The notes below the pieces were generated by a model. That model saw only the letters and a list, made by a program, of their open reading frames with translations. It was not told the origin of the DNA and ran no database searches. This document shows positions 52,029-61,400 of a DNA stretch of 64,000 nucleotides, piece after piece (position 1 is the first letter of the stretch; every line of letters starts with the position of its first letter). The position numbers and the translations under genes were made by a program. The stretch is from Faecalicatena contorta (lineage in GTDB: Bacteria; Bacillota; Clostridia; Lachnospirales; Lachnospiraceae), in the NCBI RefSeq assembly GCF_021531975.1, contig NZ_JAFBIY010000005.1, positions 62,001 through 126,000 on the forward strand, written 5' to 3'.

Positions 52029-52364
52029 TTACTCCTCCTTCTCCCGCTCGATGATTGTGATATCCGGCATGATATTCGAAGCGGTTATCCGATAATCCAC
52101 ATAGAACAGCTCTTCATTGTATGTCAGACCATAATTTTCCTTCAGATATTCCAAGCTCTCCGGGTATACGCCCTCCACACTGTAGCAGTAAGTCATGCTG
52201 CGTGTGATGGCATTTTCCAGAGCTTCCCGCTGTCTTTTGGTGGTGCTTCCTGACAGACCGGACAGTCCCTGGATGAAGAGTACCAGGATCAGCAGAAATA
52301 CACAGACGGATACAAGGAATCCGGATGCGCTATGTGATTGTTTCTTGTACTGAAAACGCTGCAT
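52029..52364 (-). CDS. Small pilus-operon protein
   Basis: A 111-residue protein with one membrane helix (FLVSVCVFLLILVLFIQGLSGL) and a soluble part containing ENAITRSMTYCYSVEGVYPESLEYLKENYGL and YVDYRITASNIMPDI. The YPESLEYLKENYG segment recurs in pilus operon proteins of Firmicutes. It is placed tightly between PilC and the DUF4860-like gene. Function unknown beyond pilus assembly context. Confidence 0.6.
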   Translation of the reverse strand: MQRFQYKKQSHSASGFLVSVCVFLLILVLFIQGLSGLSGSTTKRQREALENAITRSMTYCYSVEGVYPESLEYLKENYGLTYNEELFYVDYRITASNIMPDITIIEREKEE

Positions 52365-52379
52365 ATAGCATACTCCTTT

Positions 52380-53435
52380 TTAAATACCTGACATAATTCC
52401 CATAAGAGGAAGCATAACGGACAGAAGGATCACACCTACGATCAGAGATAATACAATCACTAATGTAGGCTCCAGAACAGCAAGTGCATTGTTCATGCGA
52501 GTATCGATCTCGTCCTGATACAGGGAAGCAATCTGCGTCATTACCTGATCCATGGAACCGGTCCTGGAACCGATGGAAGCCATACGTGCATACATGCCGG
52601 TAAAGATACCGGAGGTAAATAGCGCCTGTGACAGATCCTCGCCCTGTGCGACAAGTTCCTGGCACTTCATAAGCTTCTTCTGGAAGAATGGGTCATCATT
52701 CAGCGCATTTACAAGCTCCAGACTCCGTTCCGGGCTAAGACCGCTGCTTAAGGTAAGTGCCATACCACTTGCGAAGCGGCAGGCTGCGATCTGTTCATAA
52801 ATGGCGCGAACAGGGGCAACCCCATATCCAAGCTTTCGAAGCATTGCCCGTCCGGAAGCGGTGCGTGTGCCATAGATTCCAAAGAGGACGATCACAAGCA
52901 GCAATCCGATAAAGAGAATGGAATAGCGGCTGATGATCGTACCCATATTCATGAGCATCCGGGAGAATCCGGTCATCTCCGTTCCGAGCTGTACAAATAC
53001 CTGATTGAAGATCGGCATGACCTTCACAAGGAGAACGATGACAACGAGAATCATCATACCTGTCATGATCATCGGATAAGTAACCGCACTTCGGATACTC
53101 CGTGCAATACCAGCCTCCCGTTCATAATGTATCTGCAGCGCTTCCATCACTTCATCCAGAGTACCGGTCTCCTCACCGATCGATACCATATGAAGCAGAT
53201 AGGATGGAAAGAGCTTAGACTGTTCCAGCGCATGTGTAAGATTGCCGTTCTCCTGCATATCTTCAAGAATCATATGAAGAACAGCTTTCTCATCATCAGA
53301 AGACGCATCCTCCAGCATGATCTGCAGGCCTTCCCAGGCGGATATTCCTGACTTCAGCACGAGCGCCATCTGCCCACAGAAAGAAGACAGCTCCATATTG
53401 GAAAATGGTTTTCCGGATAAATTCTTTTGACTCAT
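52380..53435 (-). CDS. pilC: Type IV pilus inner-membrane protein PilC/GspF
   Basis: A 351-residue platform protein with two T2SF domains: N-terminal FCGQMALVLKSGISAWEGLQIM and C-terminal FASGMALTLSSGLSPERSLELV repeats, each followed by membrane helices (MIMTGMMILVVIVLLVKVMPIF, LFIGLLLVIVLFGIYG, TLVIVLSLIVGVILLSVMLPL). It anchors the PilT/PilB motors. ATG 53435 chosen because GGAGG directly abuts ATG 53441. Confidence 0.92.
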   Translation of the reverse strand: MSQKNLSGKPFSNMELSSFCGQMALVLKSGISAWEGLQIMLEDASSDDEKAVLHMILEDMQENGNLTHALEQSKLFPSYLLHMVSIGEETGTLDEVMEALQIHYEREAGIARSIRSAVTYPMIMTGMMILVVIVLLVKVMPIFNQVFVQLGTEMTGFSRMLMNMGTIISRYSILFIGLLLVIVLFGIYGTRTASGRAMLRKLGYGVAPVRAIYEQIAACRFASGMALTLSSGLSPERSLELVNALNDDPFFQKKLMKCQELVAQGEDLSQALFTSGIFTGMYARMASIGSRTGSMDQVMTQIASLYQDEIDTRMNNALAVLEPTLVIVLSLIVGVILLSVMLPLMGIMSGI

Positions 53436-53452
53436 AATCATCCTCCGTTAAG

Positions 53453-54385
53453 TTAATAAGAATATTTTACCGTGTAATTATCTCCGTCACCGATGTATTT
53501 CTTGACCGAAGCGCTGTCATTATTGGCAGCCAGTGTCGGGTCCATCAGGGACCAGTTATTTCCGTCAAATTCAATGATATTGTCGACCCAGCCGGCTTCC
53601 TTCAGATAGACACTGATCCACGCATGGTAGACCGTACCGGAATATCCGACTACGAGCTTTGTCGGTATTCTCTGGGAGCGCAGAAGCGCTGCCATAAGAG
53701 AAGCATAGTCAAAGCAGATACCTGTACCGGTCTTCAGTGTCTGATCGATGTCGGGAATATATTCTACCGGTATATGAGCAGCAAATTCTTCATCATAAGT
53801 GATATTTTCTATTACATAATTATATGCCTGTTCCACATAATCCAGGTCATCCGAAGATTTGTCCGAAAGCTCCATGCCAAGCTGCACCGCTTTGCTCTCG
53901 GGCGTAAACCAGACATACTGGTTGGGATAAAGGAAAGGCTTGAATTCGTCATTCAGTGTTACGGAAATATCCTGAGAAAAGGATAATGCATACTTATCAT
54001 CAAAAGCATGCTCATACACTTCCATATGATAGTTCCCGTCGCCCCCGGTAAGTGGAAATGTCTCATAGTCTTCGGATGTCATACAGTAGGAATATACTGT
54101 CTGATCCGGAGTCGTTACCTGAAGTCTTACCTTGGAAGCAACGCCGCTATACTGAAGCATGATATATCCTTCGGAAGAGTTAGAAGCATCTATAGAAATA
54201 AAATCGTTTCCATAGATAGATATTCCGCTCGCGTCTGGGAGGAGAAAATCTGTAACCGTTTCACGATTTCCTTTCGGCTGCGATGAAGTATCACCGGACC
54301 CTTCGTCACTGCCACATCCGGTCAGCAGGCAGGATAGAAGAATGGAAAGAAATGCAATATGTAAAGCAGAAAATATGCGGTTCAT
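53453..54385 (-). CDS. Transglutaminase-like lipoprotein
   Basis: A 310-residue exported lipoprotein: signal peptide with lipobox LTGC (Cys24), a beta-rich middle, and a C-terminal transglutaminase-like domain with the Cys in GTGICFDYASLM, His in TVYHAWISVYL and Asp in NWSLMDPTLA, a full catalytic triad. It may process peptides or crosslink cell-wall material near the pilus. ATG 54385 has AAAGGAG; ATG 54409 is earlier but lacks a site. It lies between the pilus genes and the anti-sigma candidate. Confidence 0.85.
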   Translation of the reverse strand: MNRIFSALHIAFLSILLSCLLTGCGSDEGSGDTSSQPKGNRETVTDFLLPDASGISIYGNDFISIDASNSSEGYIMLQYSGVASKVRLQVTTPDQTVYSYCMTSEDYETFPLTGGDGNYHMEVYEHAFDDKYALSFSQDISVTLNDEFKPFLYPNQYVWFTPESKAVQLGMELSDKSSDDLDYVEQAYNYVIENITYDEEFAAHIPVEYIPDIDQTLKTGTGICFDYASLMAALLRSQRIPTKLVVGYSGTVYHAWISVYLKEAGWVDNIIEFDGNNWSLMDPTLAANNDSASVKKYIGDGDNYTVKYSY

Positions 54386-54424
54386 ATTTTTATTGACTCC
54401 TTTCCCCATATTGAGGGTACGTCA

Positions 54425-55138
54425 TTACTTTACATTAAGGACAAGGTGGAGCGTATTTCCGGCTTTGTCCGGTACATAGACATCCAGAGTGGAATCTGGA
54501 TAAGAAAAGATAACATAACCCTCTGTTTCGTTGTAAGAATACGGTTCGATCCGCTTTCCGGACGCATCGACCGCAACGATCTTACGGTAATCGACTCCGG
54601 AACGGTCGTCATCTAGATACAGATAAACCAGTTTGTCTTCCTGACTGTTCGAGAGAAAAGTCGGTGCCTTTGTGTCCAGATTCTTTACCTCAACCGTCTG
54701 TGTGTTTATCTGATTATTTATTAAAGTTACAGTAACCGTCAATGTCCCGTTTGCATCCGGGCTCACCGTATACAGGTGGCTGTCTGCTTCCGTAACCGGC
54801 AGTGCCTCCCCATTCATGTTGGCAACAACACTTTTTATCGGCATGGCTGCGTCAATATCGATCGAGTAGGTCGGTAACCAGGGGGTATCTGTCGGCTTTA
54901 ACTGCAACGTAAAATTCGGATAAATAAATAAAAAAGGAAGCATACAAAAGAGTATGATGATCAGCATCAGAGTAAACTTCTGAAATGCAAATCGTTCCTT
55001 TCTGTAATTACTGTAAGAAGTTAATACTTCCAGCGGTATGGAGTTGGGCTGGACATGGCAGGCTTCAAAGATATTAGACAACATCTGGTCAGCTACCTTC
55101 TGATCCAGCACCGGTCCGCCTGAGTTCTTAATGTTCAT
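54425..55138 (-). CDS. Putative membrane anti-sigma/Ig-like protein
   Basis: A 237-residue protein with a short cytoplasmic N-terminus (about 50 residues, KVADQMLSNIFEACHVQ), one membrane helix (LMLIIILFCMLPFLFIYP) and an extracellular domain of tandem Ig-like strands (TLTVTVTLINN...NTLHLVLNVK). It directly follows an ECF sigma factor gene, as anti-sigma factors do. No classical zinc anti-sigma motif (H-x3-C-x2-C) is evident, so the anti-sigma role is inferred from position. Confidence 0.6.
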   Translation of the reverse strand: MNIKNSGGPVLDQKVADQMLSNIFEACHVQPNSIPLEVLTSYSNYRKERFAFQKFTLMLIIILFCMLPFLFIYPNFTLQLKPTDTPWLPTYSIDIDAAMPIKSVVANMNGEALPVTEADSHLYTVSPDANGTLTVTVTLINNQINTQTVEVKNLDTKAPTFLSNSQEDKLVYLYLDDDRSGVDYRKIVAVDASGKRIEPYSYNETEGYVIFSYPDSTLDVYVPDKAGNTLHLVLNVK

Positions 55139-55156
55139 GTATAAAGGACCCCTCCC

Positions 55157-55642
55157 TTAGTGATTCAGAATCTGCTTCAGCCGCTTCCGTCCCCAGTTCA
55201 GATAACGGTTGACGGAACCCGAGCTGATATCTAAAAGCTTTGCAATCTCTTTGTTCGTCATATGGTCACAGTATTTCATCATGATAACCTGGGACTCCGT
55301 GAAGGGAAGGTTTATGATCCTGTGCAGAGAATAAGTAGTTCCTTCTATATTAATAGATTCATTATTTTCTTTCTTAAGCATCTTATAGCATACCAGGTAT
55401 TCGATCTGACTGAGCTGAGATAAGAACAGCTTCGGATCCGGTAAGGAATGTATCTGTGTCAGCGCCTGGATATATGTCTCCTGCAGCGCTTCCTGTGCAA
55501 GATACTCATCTCCCAGATATGCGCACGCGAACTGATATTGCTTCTGGCAGGTCGCCGCATATAGTTCCGCAAAAGCATCGCTGCTCCCGCTTTGTGCATT
55601 TCTGACCAGACTGGTTATGTATTGATAATCTAAATTCGCCAT
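55157..55642 (-). CDS. ECF-type RNA polymerase sigma factor
   Basis: A 161-residue sigma-70 family member. Region 2 is represented by DAFAELYAATCQKQYQFACAYLGDEYLAQEALQETYIQAL, and region 4 by ITNLPFTESQVIMMKYCDHMTNKEIAKLLDISSGSVNRYL (seen as LPFTESQVIMMKYC and TNKEIAKLLDIS). The start overlaps the stop of the preceding gene by one base (TAATG). It probably directs expression of this pilus operon or of surface genes. Confidence 0.9.
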   Translation of the reverse strand: MANLDYQYITSLVRNAQSGSSDAFAELYAATCQKQYQFACAYLGDEYLAQEALQETYIQALTQIHSLPDPKLFLSQLSQIEYLVCYKMLKKENNESINIEGTTYSLHRIINLPFTESQVIMMKYCDHMTNKEIAKLLDISSGSVNRYLNWGRKRLKQILNH

Positions 55643-56334
55643 TATGATTGCTCCTTATAAATCCGTCTGTTTGACAATGCGATCAGATCCGTAACGGTAG
55701 GAGTCGCTTCTCCTTCGTGAAAGGCGATGCCATACTGATACTGAATCGGGAGGGTATCTTCCTTTGCATTGTGCTCATCTGTCTTCTGGCGCACACGTAA
55801 GAGAAAGGTATTAATCTTCTCCATGTCCGTGTCTTCGAATAACGCGATAAACTTATTTCCCCCATTTCGTCCCACAAAGCAGAGATTCAAAGAAGTCATC
55901 CGGAGAATATTGGAAAAATCACGGATCAGCATATTTCCCTGAATATGTCCGTACTGCTGGTTGATCTCCGCGATATTCGTCAGATCAAACATCACGCATC
56001 CCATATTCTCAGGAAGTGGCTTATCGAGGTACTTCTCGATCAGTGCGTCACAGCTGAAACGGTTGGCAATCCCTGCCACCGGATCGGAATGTACGGCATA
56101 GTCAAGCTCTCGATAATCCTTTTTCCAGGATGATAAAAGATTAAAATCCAGCAGGATAAACAGGAATGAGATCAGGAACACAAACCATAATAACCCGCAG
56201 ATCAGCCGGACACGGGAATCTTCTCCTATCATATGATAGAGATCCGGGTTCAGCAGGATCAGGCCGGCACATGCAAGAGCCAGTACAATATATACAATTA
56301 ATTGAATCGTTTTGAAAATATCAAGCTTTTTCAT
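55642..56334 (-). CDS. Membrane protein with degenerate GGDEF domain
   Basis: A 230-residue protein with two membrane helices (IQLIVYIVLALACAGLILL, LICGLLWFVFLISFLFILLDF) and a cyclase-type domain in which GGDEF is replaced by GGNKF (RNGGNKFIALF), so it is probably a c-di-GMP or nucleotide sensor rather than a synthase. It is the first gene of the - strand sigma/pilus operon. ATG 56334 has AAGGAGG; GTG 56340 overlaps it. Confidence 0.85.
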   Translation of the reverse strand: MKKLDIFKTIQLIVYIVLALACAGLILLNPDLYHMIGEDSRVRLICGLLWFVFLISFLFILLDFNLLSSWKKDYRELDYAVHSDPVAGIANRFSCDALIEKYLDKPLPENMGCVMFDLTNIAEINQQYGHIQGNMLIRDFSNILRMTSLNLCFVGRNGGNKFIALFEDTDMEKINTFLLRVRQKTDEHNAKEDTLPIQYQYGIAFHEGEATPTVTDLIALSNRRIYKEQS

Positions 56335-56356
56335 GGACACCCTCCTTATTTTAGCG

Positions 56357-56418
56357 TTATTATATCACATTTTATTCCATTTGTAAGGGTTGACTTATTT
56401 GATTGTTGGAAGTAAAAT
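56357..56418. promoter_or_regulatory. Divergent promoters between pilus operon and BTAD regulator
   Basis: On the - strand an extended -10 TGATATAAT (about 56369-56361) precedes the GGDEF-like gene. On the + strand TTGACT (56390-56395) and TAAAAT (56413-56418) are spaced by 17 bases ahead of the BTAD gene. The two control regions abut. Confidence 0.65.
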
Positions 56419-56477
56419 TTAAATGAGAAATTAGAAGTAAATGATTGTATCAGTAAGAATTAGAAAGGAATATGCTT

Positions 56478-57677
56478 ATGAGCGAACAATTGTTGAAACT
56501 AAGCGTGCGAATGTTAGGTAAAGAAGAAATTACCTATGGAAATAGACAGATAATATCCGGAAGAAACTGTGTTTCCAAGGCGATCAAGCTTTTCCTCATC
56601 TTATTACATAGCGGGGAAGAAGGAATCAGCAGAAGCGGACTTCTGGAAGCGTTGTACGGCAGAGAGGATATCGTGGATGCATCGAATAATCTTCGTGTTA
56701 CCGCACACCGTCTCAAGAAAATGCTTAGTGAATCCGGGTTTCCGGAATATGATTATATTGTATCCAAAAATGGAATCTATAAGTGGCAGTCACCGATGCA
56801 GACAGAAGTGGATGCGCTGGTATTCAGAGAATTAATGCAAAAAGCTTCTGCGGAAGAGGACGAAGAGAAAAAGGCAGAGCTCGTATCAGAGGGACTAAAG
56901 CTGTATCAGGGAGATTTCCTTCCGAAATTGTCCGGCGACGAGTGGGTGCTTATGGAAAGTGTCCAGTATAAGAAGCTGTATACGCAGGCGTTGGAGTGGA
57001 TGTGTTCCTATTTAAAAGAACGTAAGGAATTCGAAGAGATTCTTTCCTATATCGAGCCGGCATGCCGGATCTATCCGTTAGATGAGTGGCAGTCAGTGAA
57101 GATCGACTGTTATATCGAGTTGAACCGTTATGAGGAGGCGCTGGAGGAATATGAGAAAACTGCCAGATTATTATTTGAAGAACTGGGAGTTTCGCCATCC
57201 GAAAAGATGATGGAGCAGTTCCGTGCCATGAGCGAGCATATCAGCGGCAGACCGCAATTCATCGAGGAGATCAAAGGTGGGCTTCGTGAAGAAGGGCAGG
57301 AGAGAGGTGCATTTTACTGCTCTGCTCCGAGCTTCCGCGATGCGTACCGGATGACGAGAAGGAATATGGAGAGGAACGGTCAGTCCGTGTATCTGATGCT
57401 CTGCACGATCACCGATGGCAAAGGGCACTGTATGACGGAATCAGAGAAACTAGAGAATATGTCCGAAGTCCTGTGTGAGTCGATCCAGAGATGCCTCAGA
57501 AGATGTGATTCTTTCACCAGATACAATTCGGCACAGTTCCTCATCATGCTGACAGGCATCAATGAAGAGAACTGCAACATCGTGATGAGCCGGATCACAG
57601 ATGAGTTCTCGAAGGAGCACAAGACCTGGTCCAAGCGTCTGGAATGTTGTGTTTCTTCCTTATATGATATGGAATAA
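56478..57677 (+). CDS. BTAD (SARP-type) regulator with degenerate GGDEF-like C-terminus
   Basis: A 399-residue regulator. The N-terminal winged helix (SKAIKLFLILLHSGEEGISRSGLLEALYG, ASNNLRVTAHRLKKML) and the following tetratricopeptide-like BTAD region (YQGDFLPKLSGDEWVLMESVQYKKLY, RYEEALEEYEKTARLLFEELGVSPS) match SARP activators. The C-terminal 110 residues follow the cyclase fold but with RYNSAQF in place of RYGGDEF, so they may sense a nucleotide. ATG 56478 chosen from AAGGA spacing. It sits directly upstream of the two WQG/WMEE proteins and the pilus genes. Confidence 0.85.
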   Translation: MSEQLLKLSVRMLGKEEITYGNRQIISGRNCVSKAIKLFLILLHSGEEGISRSGLLEALYGREDIVDASNNLRVTAHRLKKMLSESGFPEYDYIVSKNGIYKWQSPMQTEVDALVFRELMQKASAEEDEEKKAELVSEGLKLYQGDFLPKLSGDEWVLMESVQYKKLYTQALEWMCSYLKERKEFEEILSYIEPACRIYPLDEWQSVKIDCYIELNRYEEALEEYEKTARLLFEELGVSPSEKMMEQFRAMSEHISGRPQFIEEIKGGLREEGQERGAFYCSAPSFRDAYRMTRRNMERNGQSVYLMLCTITDGKGHCMTESEKLENMSEVLCESIQRCLRRCDSFTRYNSAQFLIMLTGINEENCNIVMSRITDEFSKEHKTWSKRLECCVSSLYDME

Positions 57678-57705
57678 TAATGAAAAGAAAGGCGGAGATA
57701 AGCAG

Positions 57706-58170
57706 ATGAGAGAACCGAACACAAGCTACATTAATATATCTGCTCCGAATTTACTTACTATATGCATAGACAGGACAGACGATGGTGAGATCGGCGGAAG
57801 ATTTTACCATTGTTATGACCACACCCCGGTGGTGTTCTCCAGTGTGGTAGAATTGCTGACGAAAGCGGAGCGTTTCTTTGATGAGATCGCATTTCCGCAG
57901 GCGTCTACCATGACAAGAAAATTTCATGTCAAGGATACAACACCTCAGACATATAATAAACAGAGACCGGAAAAGGTTGTTGATCAGACAGAGATCATCA
58001 GGCATACCGGGGAGAAGGCGACCTTTGTGGTCTGGGTAAAATTCCGGCAGAACTCCACCTGGCAGGGAGAGGCAGTCTGGATGGAAGAAGGCATCAAAAA
58101 AAGGTTTGCGAATATACTTGAATTAACGTCGAGAATCGACAAAGCATTACAAAAAATAGAAAAATCATAA
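57706..58170 (+). CDS. WQG/WMEE-domain protein (long form)
   Basis: A 154-residue soluble protein of no family I recognise. The C-terminal 55 residues (FVVWVKFRQNSTWQGEAVWMEEG...FANILELTSRIDKAL) are clearly related to the next gene's product: shared FVV, NxTWQG, WMEE, F-x-x-x-LEL and AL positions. The N-terminal half adds a beta-rich region with RFYHCYDHTPVVFSSVVELL. The gene lies 28 bases after the BTAD regulator, with GGCGGAGA, so both are probably co-transcribed. Likely a partner or signal protein of that regulator. Confidence 0.7.
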   Translation: MREPNTSYINISAPNLLTICIDRTDDGEIGGRFYHCYDHTPVVFSSVVELLTKAERFFDEIAFPQASTMTRKFHVKDTTPQTYNKQRPEKVVDQTEIIRHTGEKATFVVWVKFRQNSTWQGEAVWMEEGIKKRFANILELTSRIDKALQKIEKS

Positions 58171-58200
58171 AAATAATAAATTTTTTAATGTTTTTTTCTG

Positions 58201-58238
58201 TTTTGTAATGCTTTTTGTAATAGTACATTATATATAAT
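58201..58238 (+). promoter_or_regulatory. SARP-like direct repeat and promoter before pilus genes
   Basis: Two TTTTGTAAT copies (58201-58209 and 58213-58221) are 12 bases apart and lie 11 bases upstream of a TATAAT at 58233-58238. SARP regulators bind short direct repeats at this place relative to the -10, so this is a candidate site of the BTAD protein. No classical -35 exists, consistent with activator dependence. Confidence 0.5.
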
Positions 58239-58296
58239 GGGGCTACAATAATAAAATACGTATCGATATATAAATAGATAAGGGGCGATCGTAATC

Positions 58297-58497
58297 GTGA
58301 GTAATGGAGCAGAACAAAGCACAAACACATTTGTTGTGAAGATTATGAATCAACAAAATGCCACGTGGCAGGGAAGTGTGACGTGGATGGAAGAACAGAA
58401 GGAACAGAAGTTCCGAAGTGCACTGGAACTTCTGAAGTTGATAAGTGAGGCGCTGGAAGACAATTCCGTAGCAGAAGGAGGAAGCCATGAAAAGTAA
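58297..58497 (+). CDS. WQG/WMEE-domain protein (short form)
   Basis: A 66-residue protein consisting almost only of the domain shared with the previous gene: FVVKIMNQQNATWQGSVTWMEEQ, then FRSALELLKLISEAL. Identity with the longer paralogue is concentrated at the N-x-TWQG and WMEE segments. The GTG start follows a purine-rich AAGGGGCGA site. It overlaps the giant adhesin gene by 11 bases, so translation is coupled to pilus production. I do not know the family's function. Confidence 0.7.
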   Translation: MSNGAEQSTNTFVVKIMNQQNATWQGSVTWMEEQKEQKFRSALELLKLISEALEDNSVAEGGSHEK

Positions 58498-61400
58498 AAT
58501 ATTAAAAAGGAGTATCGCCATCATGCTTTGCATGGTTATCGTGCTTAGTGGAAGCGGATACTTGTTAGCAGAAACATTCGAAGAAGGAAATGCAGAAGTC
58601 ATGGAAGCATCTGTGACGGATGTGCCGGCTGAGGATGCGACCGTACAGGAAGAGACGACGGAAGCTGGAAGCGATGATACGGTTGAGGTAGAGATCCCGG
58701 CACAGCAGGAAGAGCCTTCCACACCGGCAGCAGAGGCTCCGGCAGCAGAAGCACCGGCAGCAGAGACACCGGCAGCAGAGGTGCCGGCAGTAGAAAGTGC
58801 AGAACCGATTCTGCAACTTACATATGAAGATGACGACGTAAAAGTTATCGTAGATGCCACAAAGGCAGGCAATATTCCGGACGGTGCAACACTCTCAGTT
58901 ACTCCACTTGAGAAAAAAGAAGTAACAGATGGAATGAGTGCTGAAGAGAAAGCAAAGATTGAAGAAGTCAATGCACAGTATGATCTGACGGAAACCAAGC
59001 TGCAGGAAAAGGCAGAGAATGAAGAATACGATATCGCAGGATTCCTTGCATATGATATTACATTCGTCGATGCAGATGGAAATAAGCTGGAACCAAATGG
59101 AGATGTAAAAGTTTCCATGGAATATAAGAAAGCAGTTGTTCCAGAAGAAGTAAAACAGGCAAAAGAAGAACTTGCTGCATGTAATGCAGAGTTAGAAACG
59201 AATGTTACTGTCATGCACTTGGAAGAAAATGCAAATGGAACCGTGAGAGAAGTTGTGGATATGGTTGCAGATGCGAATGAAGTTGCAACAGTGCAGATGA
59301 CAGGAAGTGAAAAGGTTCAAAAAGTAGAATTGATGACAGACAGTTTTTCTGTTTTTACAATCACCTGGGGTGGAAAGGCATCAGTAAAGGGATATATTAT
59401 AGATGAAGATGGAAAAGATATTAAGGGTATAAAAGATAAATCGATTTCAGCAAGTGGACAATTTAACTTTACTCAGAATATAGAGACGGAAACAAATAGT
59501 GATTACTATAAAGTGTCAGATAGTGCAGGGAATACATATAGATTCGTAGCAGCGTATAGAACAGATAAAGATAAAGAGGGTAGCGATAGGATTACAAAAG
59601 GAAAAGAGCTGGAGTATATAAATTATAGTGAAGGTAAGATAAAATATCAGGAAAAAGGGAAGGATAAAGAAAAAGAATTCGGCAATAAAAGGCTTTATCT
59701 AGTCTATAAACTGGAAACTCCAGCGCAGGGCAATGTAGATATAATTCCAACAGTGAATGCATCGGAATTAGGAATTAATATTGATCTATTTAATTATAAC
59801 GATCAGATTAATAGAACTAATATAGCAGATGCGGGATTTAGCTTCTATAATGGTTTTGGAGGTGGAGCTGTTGATGGCACTAATACTGAATCTGGAGCGT
59901 ATACACATCCGAATGCCCAGGGAGTTCATCAGGAATATCTGAAAGCAAATCTTCAAAAGGGATATCCTGTTCTGAAGGATGGTACATCGTTAGGGCTTTT
60001 GTTTGGTAGTACAACATCTAATGCAGTAACACCTTACACGGGCTTAGACGGGTTGTTACTGCGTCCGGACGAGGCAGGTTACTATGTATACGATAGTAGC
60101 GTATATCATGCGCAGTTGCTGAAAGATAAAAATAGAATAGAAGTTTACAATGCAAAACTTTCTCCGGATTGGAATACCTTTAGATATGGTAACTTCCTTC
60201 CATTCAACAGTTTACCTTCCAGTGCAACGAATGGAAGCGAGAATTCTGTTGACGGAGGACGCAGCAAAACAGACTTGTGGTATGGAATGCATATTTCGAT
60301 GGCTTTCATGCAACCGAAGAATGGCACATTAAATGGAAACCCAATGGAATTTGCTTTTACAGGCGATGATGATGTATGGGTATTCATTGATGGTGTAAAA
60401 GTTCTGGATATAGGCGGAATACATGATAAGAAAAGTGGAAACATTAATTTCCAGACTGGTGTTGTAAATGTTGATGATGTGTCTGCCACAACTCTTTCGA
60501 ATTTGTATAAAGTTGCTTATCAGGAGAAAAATCCTGATGCGACAAATGAACAGGTCAAAGAGTATCTGGACAGCATTTTTGCAACGGATAGTAATGGAAA
60601 CTATACCACATACAAAAATTATAGTGGACACAATATGGATTTCTTCTACCTTGAGCGAGGTGGTGGAGCAGCAAATTGTAAAATCAAATTCAATATGCCT
60701 GCTTTAGATAAAGATTCTGTTACGGTCAGCAAGGAAATTGAAAATTATGATGAAGGTGCATATAATGATGTGGAATTCAGCTTCAAGATGTATCATAAGG
60801 GTGAACTCGTACCGGAAGGAACGACATATACATTAATTAAAGCTGATGGAACAGAAAGTGCACAGAGTGTTGGCAAAGATGGTGTGTTTAAATTAAAACA
60901 CGGAGAACATGCCCGGTTTGCGGATTTCACACAAGGCGATGAGTATTATGTCGAAGAGACTGGAATCAGCAGTGCAACCTACGATAAGGTGAAAATCGAA
61001 TCTTCAGGTATTGTAAATGAGGAGGATCAGGATATCACAGAAGGAGAAACTTCTGTCAGAAGTAAAGTACTTACTGTGGGTGAAAACTATACTGTTACTT
61101 TCCGCAATCGATGTGCGGCAACGAATATGAAACATCTGATTATTAAGAAAGCATTTGATGGCAGAGTTGGCTATGATACATATCAGATGAGAGTAACGGT
61201 TGGTGGAGCATTATATACAGGTAATTACAAAGTGGGAGATGATTATAGCTCGGCACTGGCATCTGATGAGCTCCTGGAAGCACAAAATGGAATTATCAGG
61301 TTGCGGGCTGATCAGGTAGCAGTGATTCTTGGTAATGCTTCTATATCATCCGAGGATGAAACTAATGCACGGGGTATTCCTTCTGGAACATCTTTCAAGG

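Noticed and set aside
58243-59214. Long - strand frame opposite the adhesin start
   Set aside because: Ser/Ala/Val-rich shadow of the repeat stalk, with no start signal and overlapping three supported + strand features.
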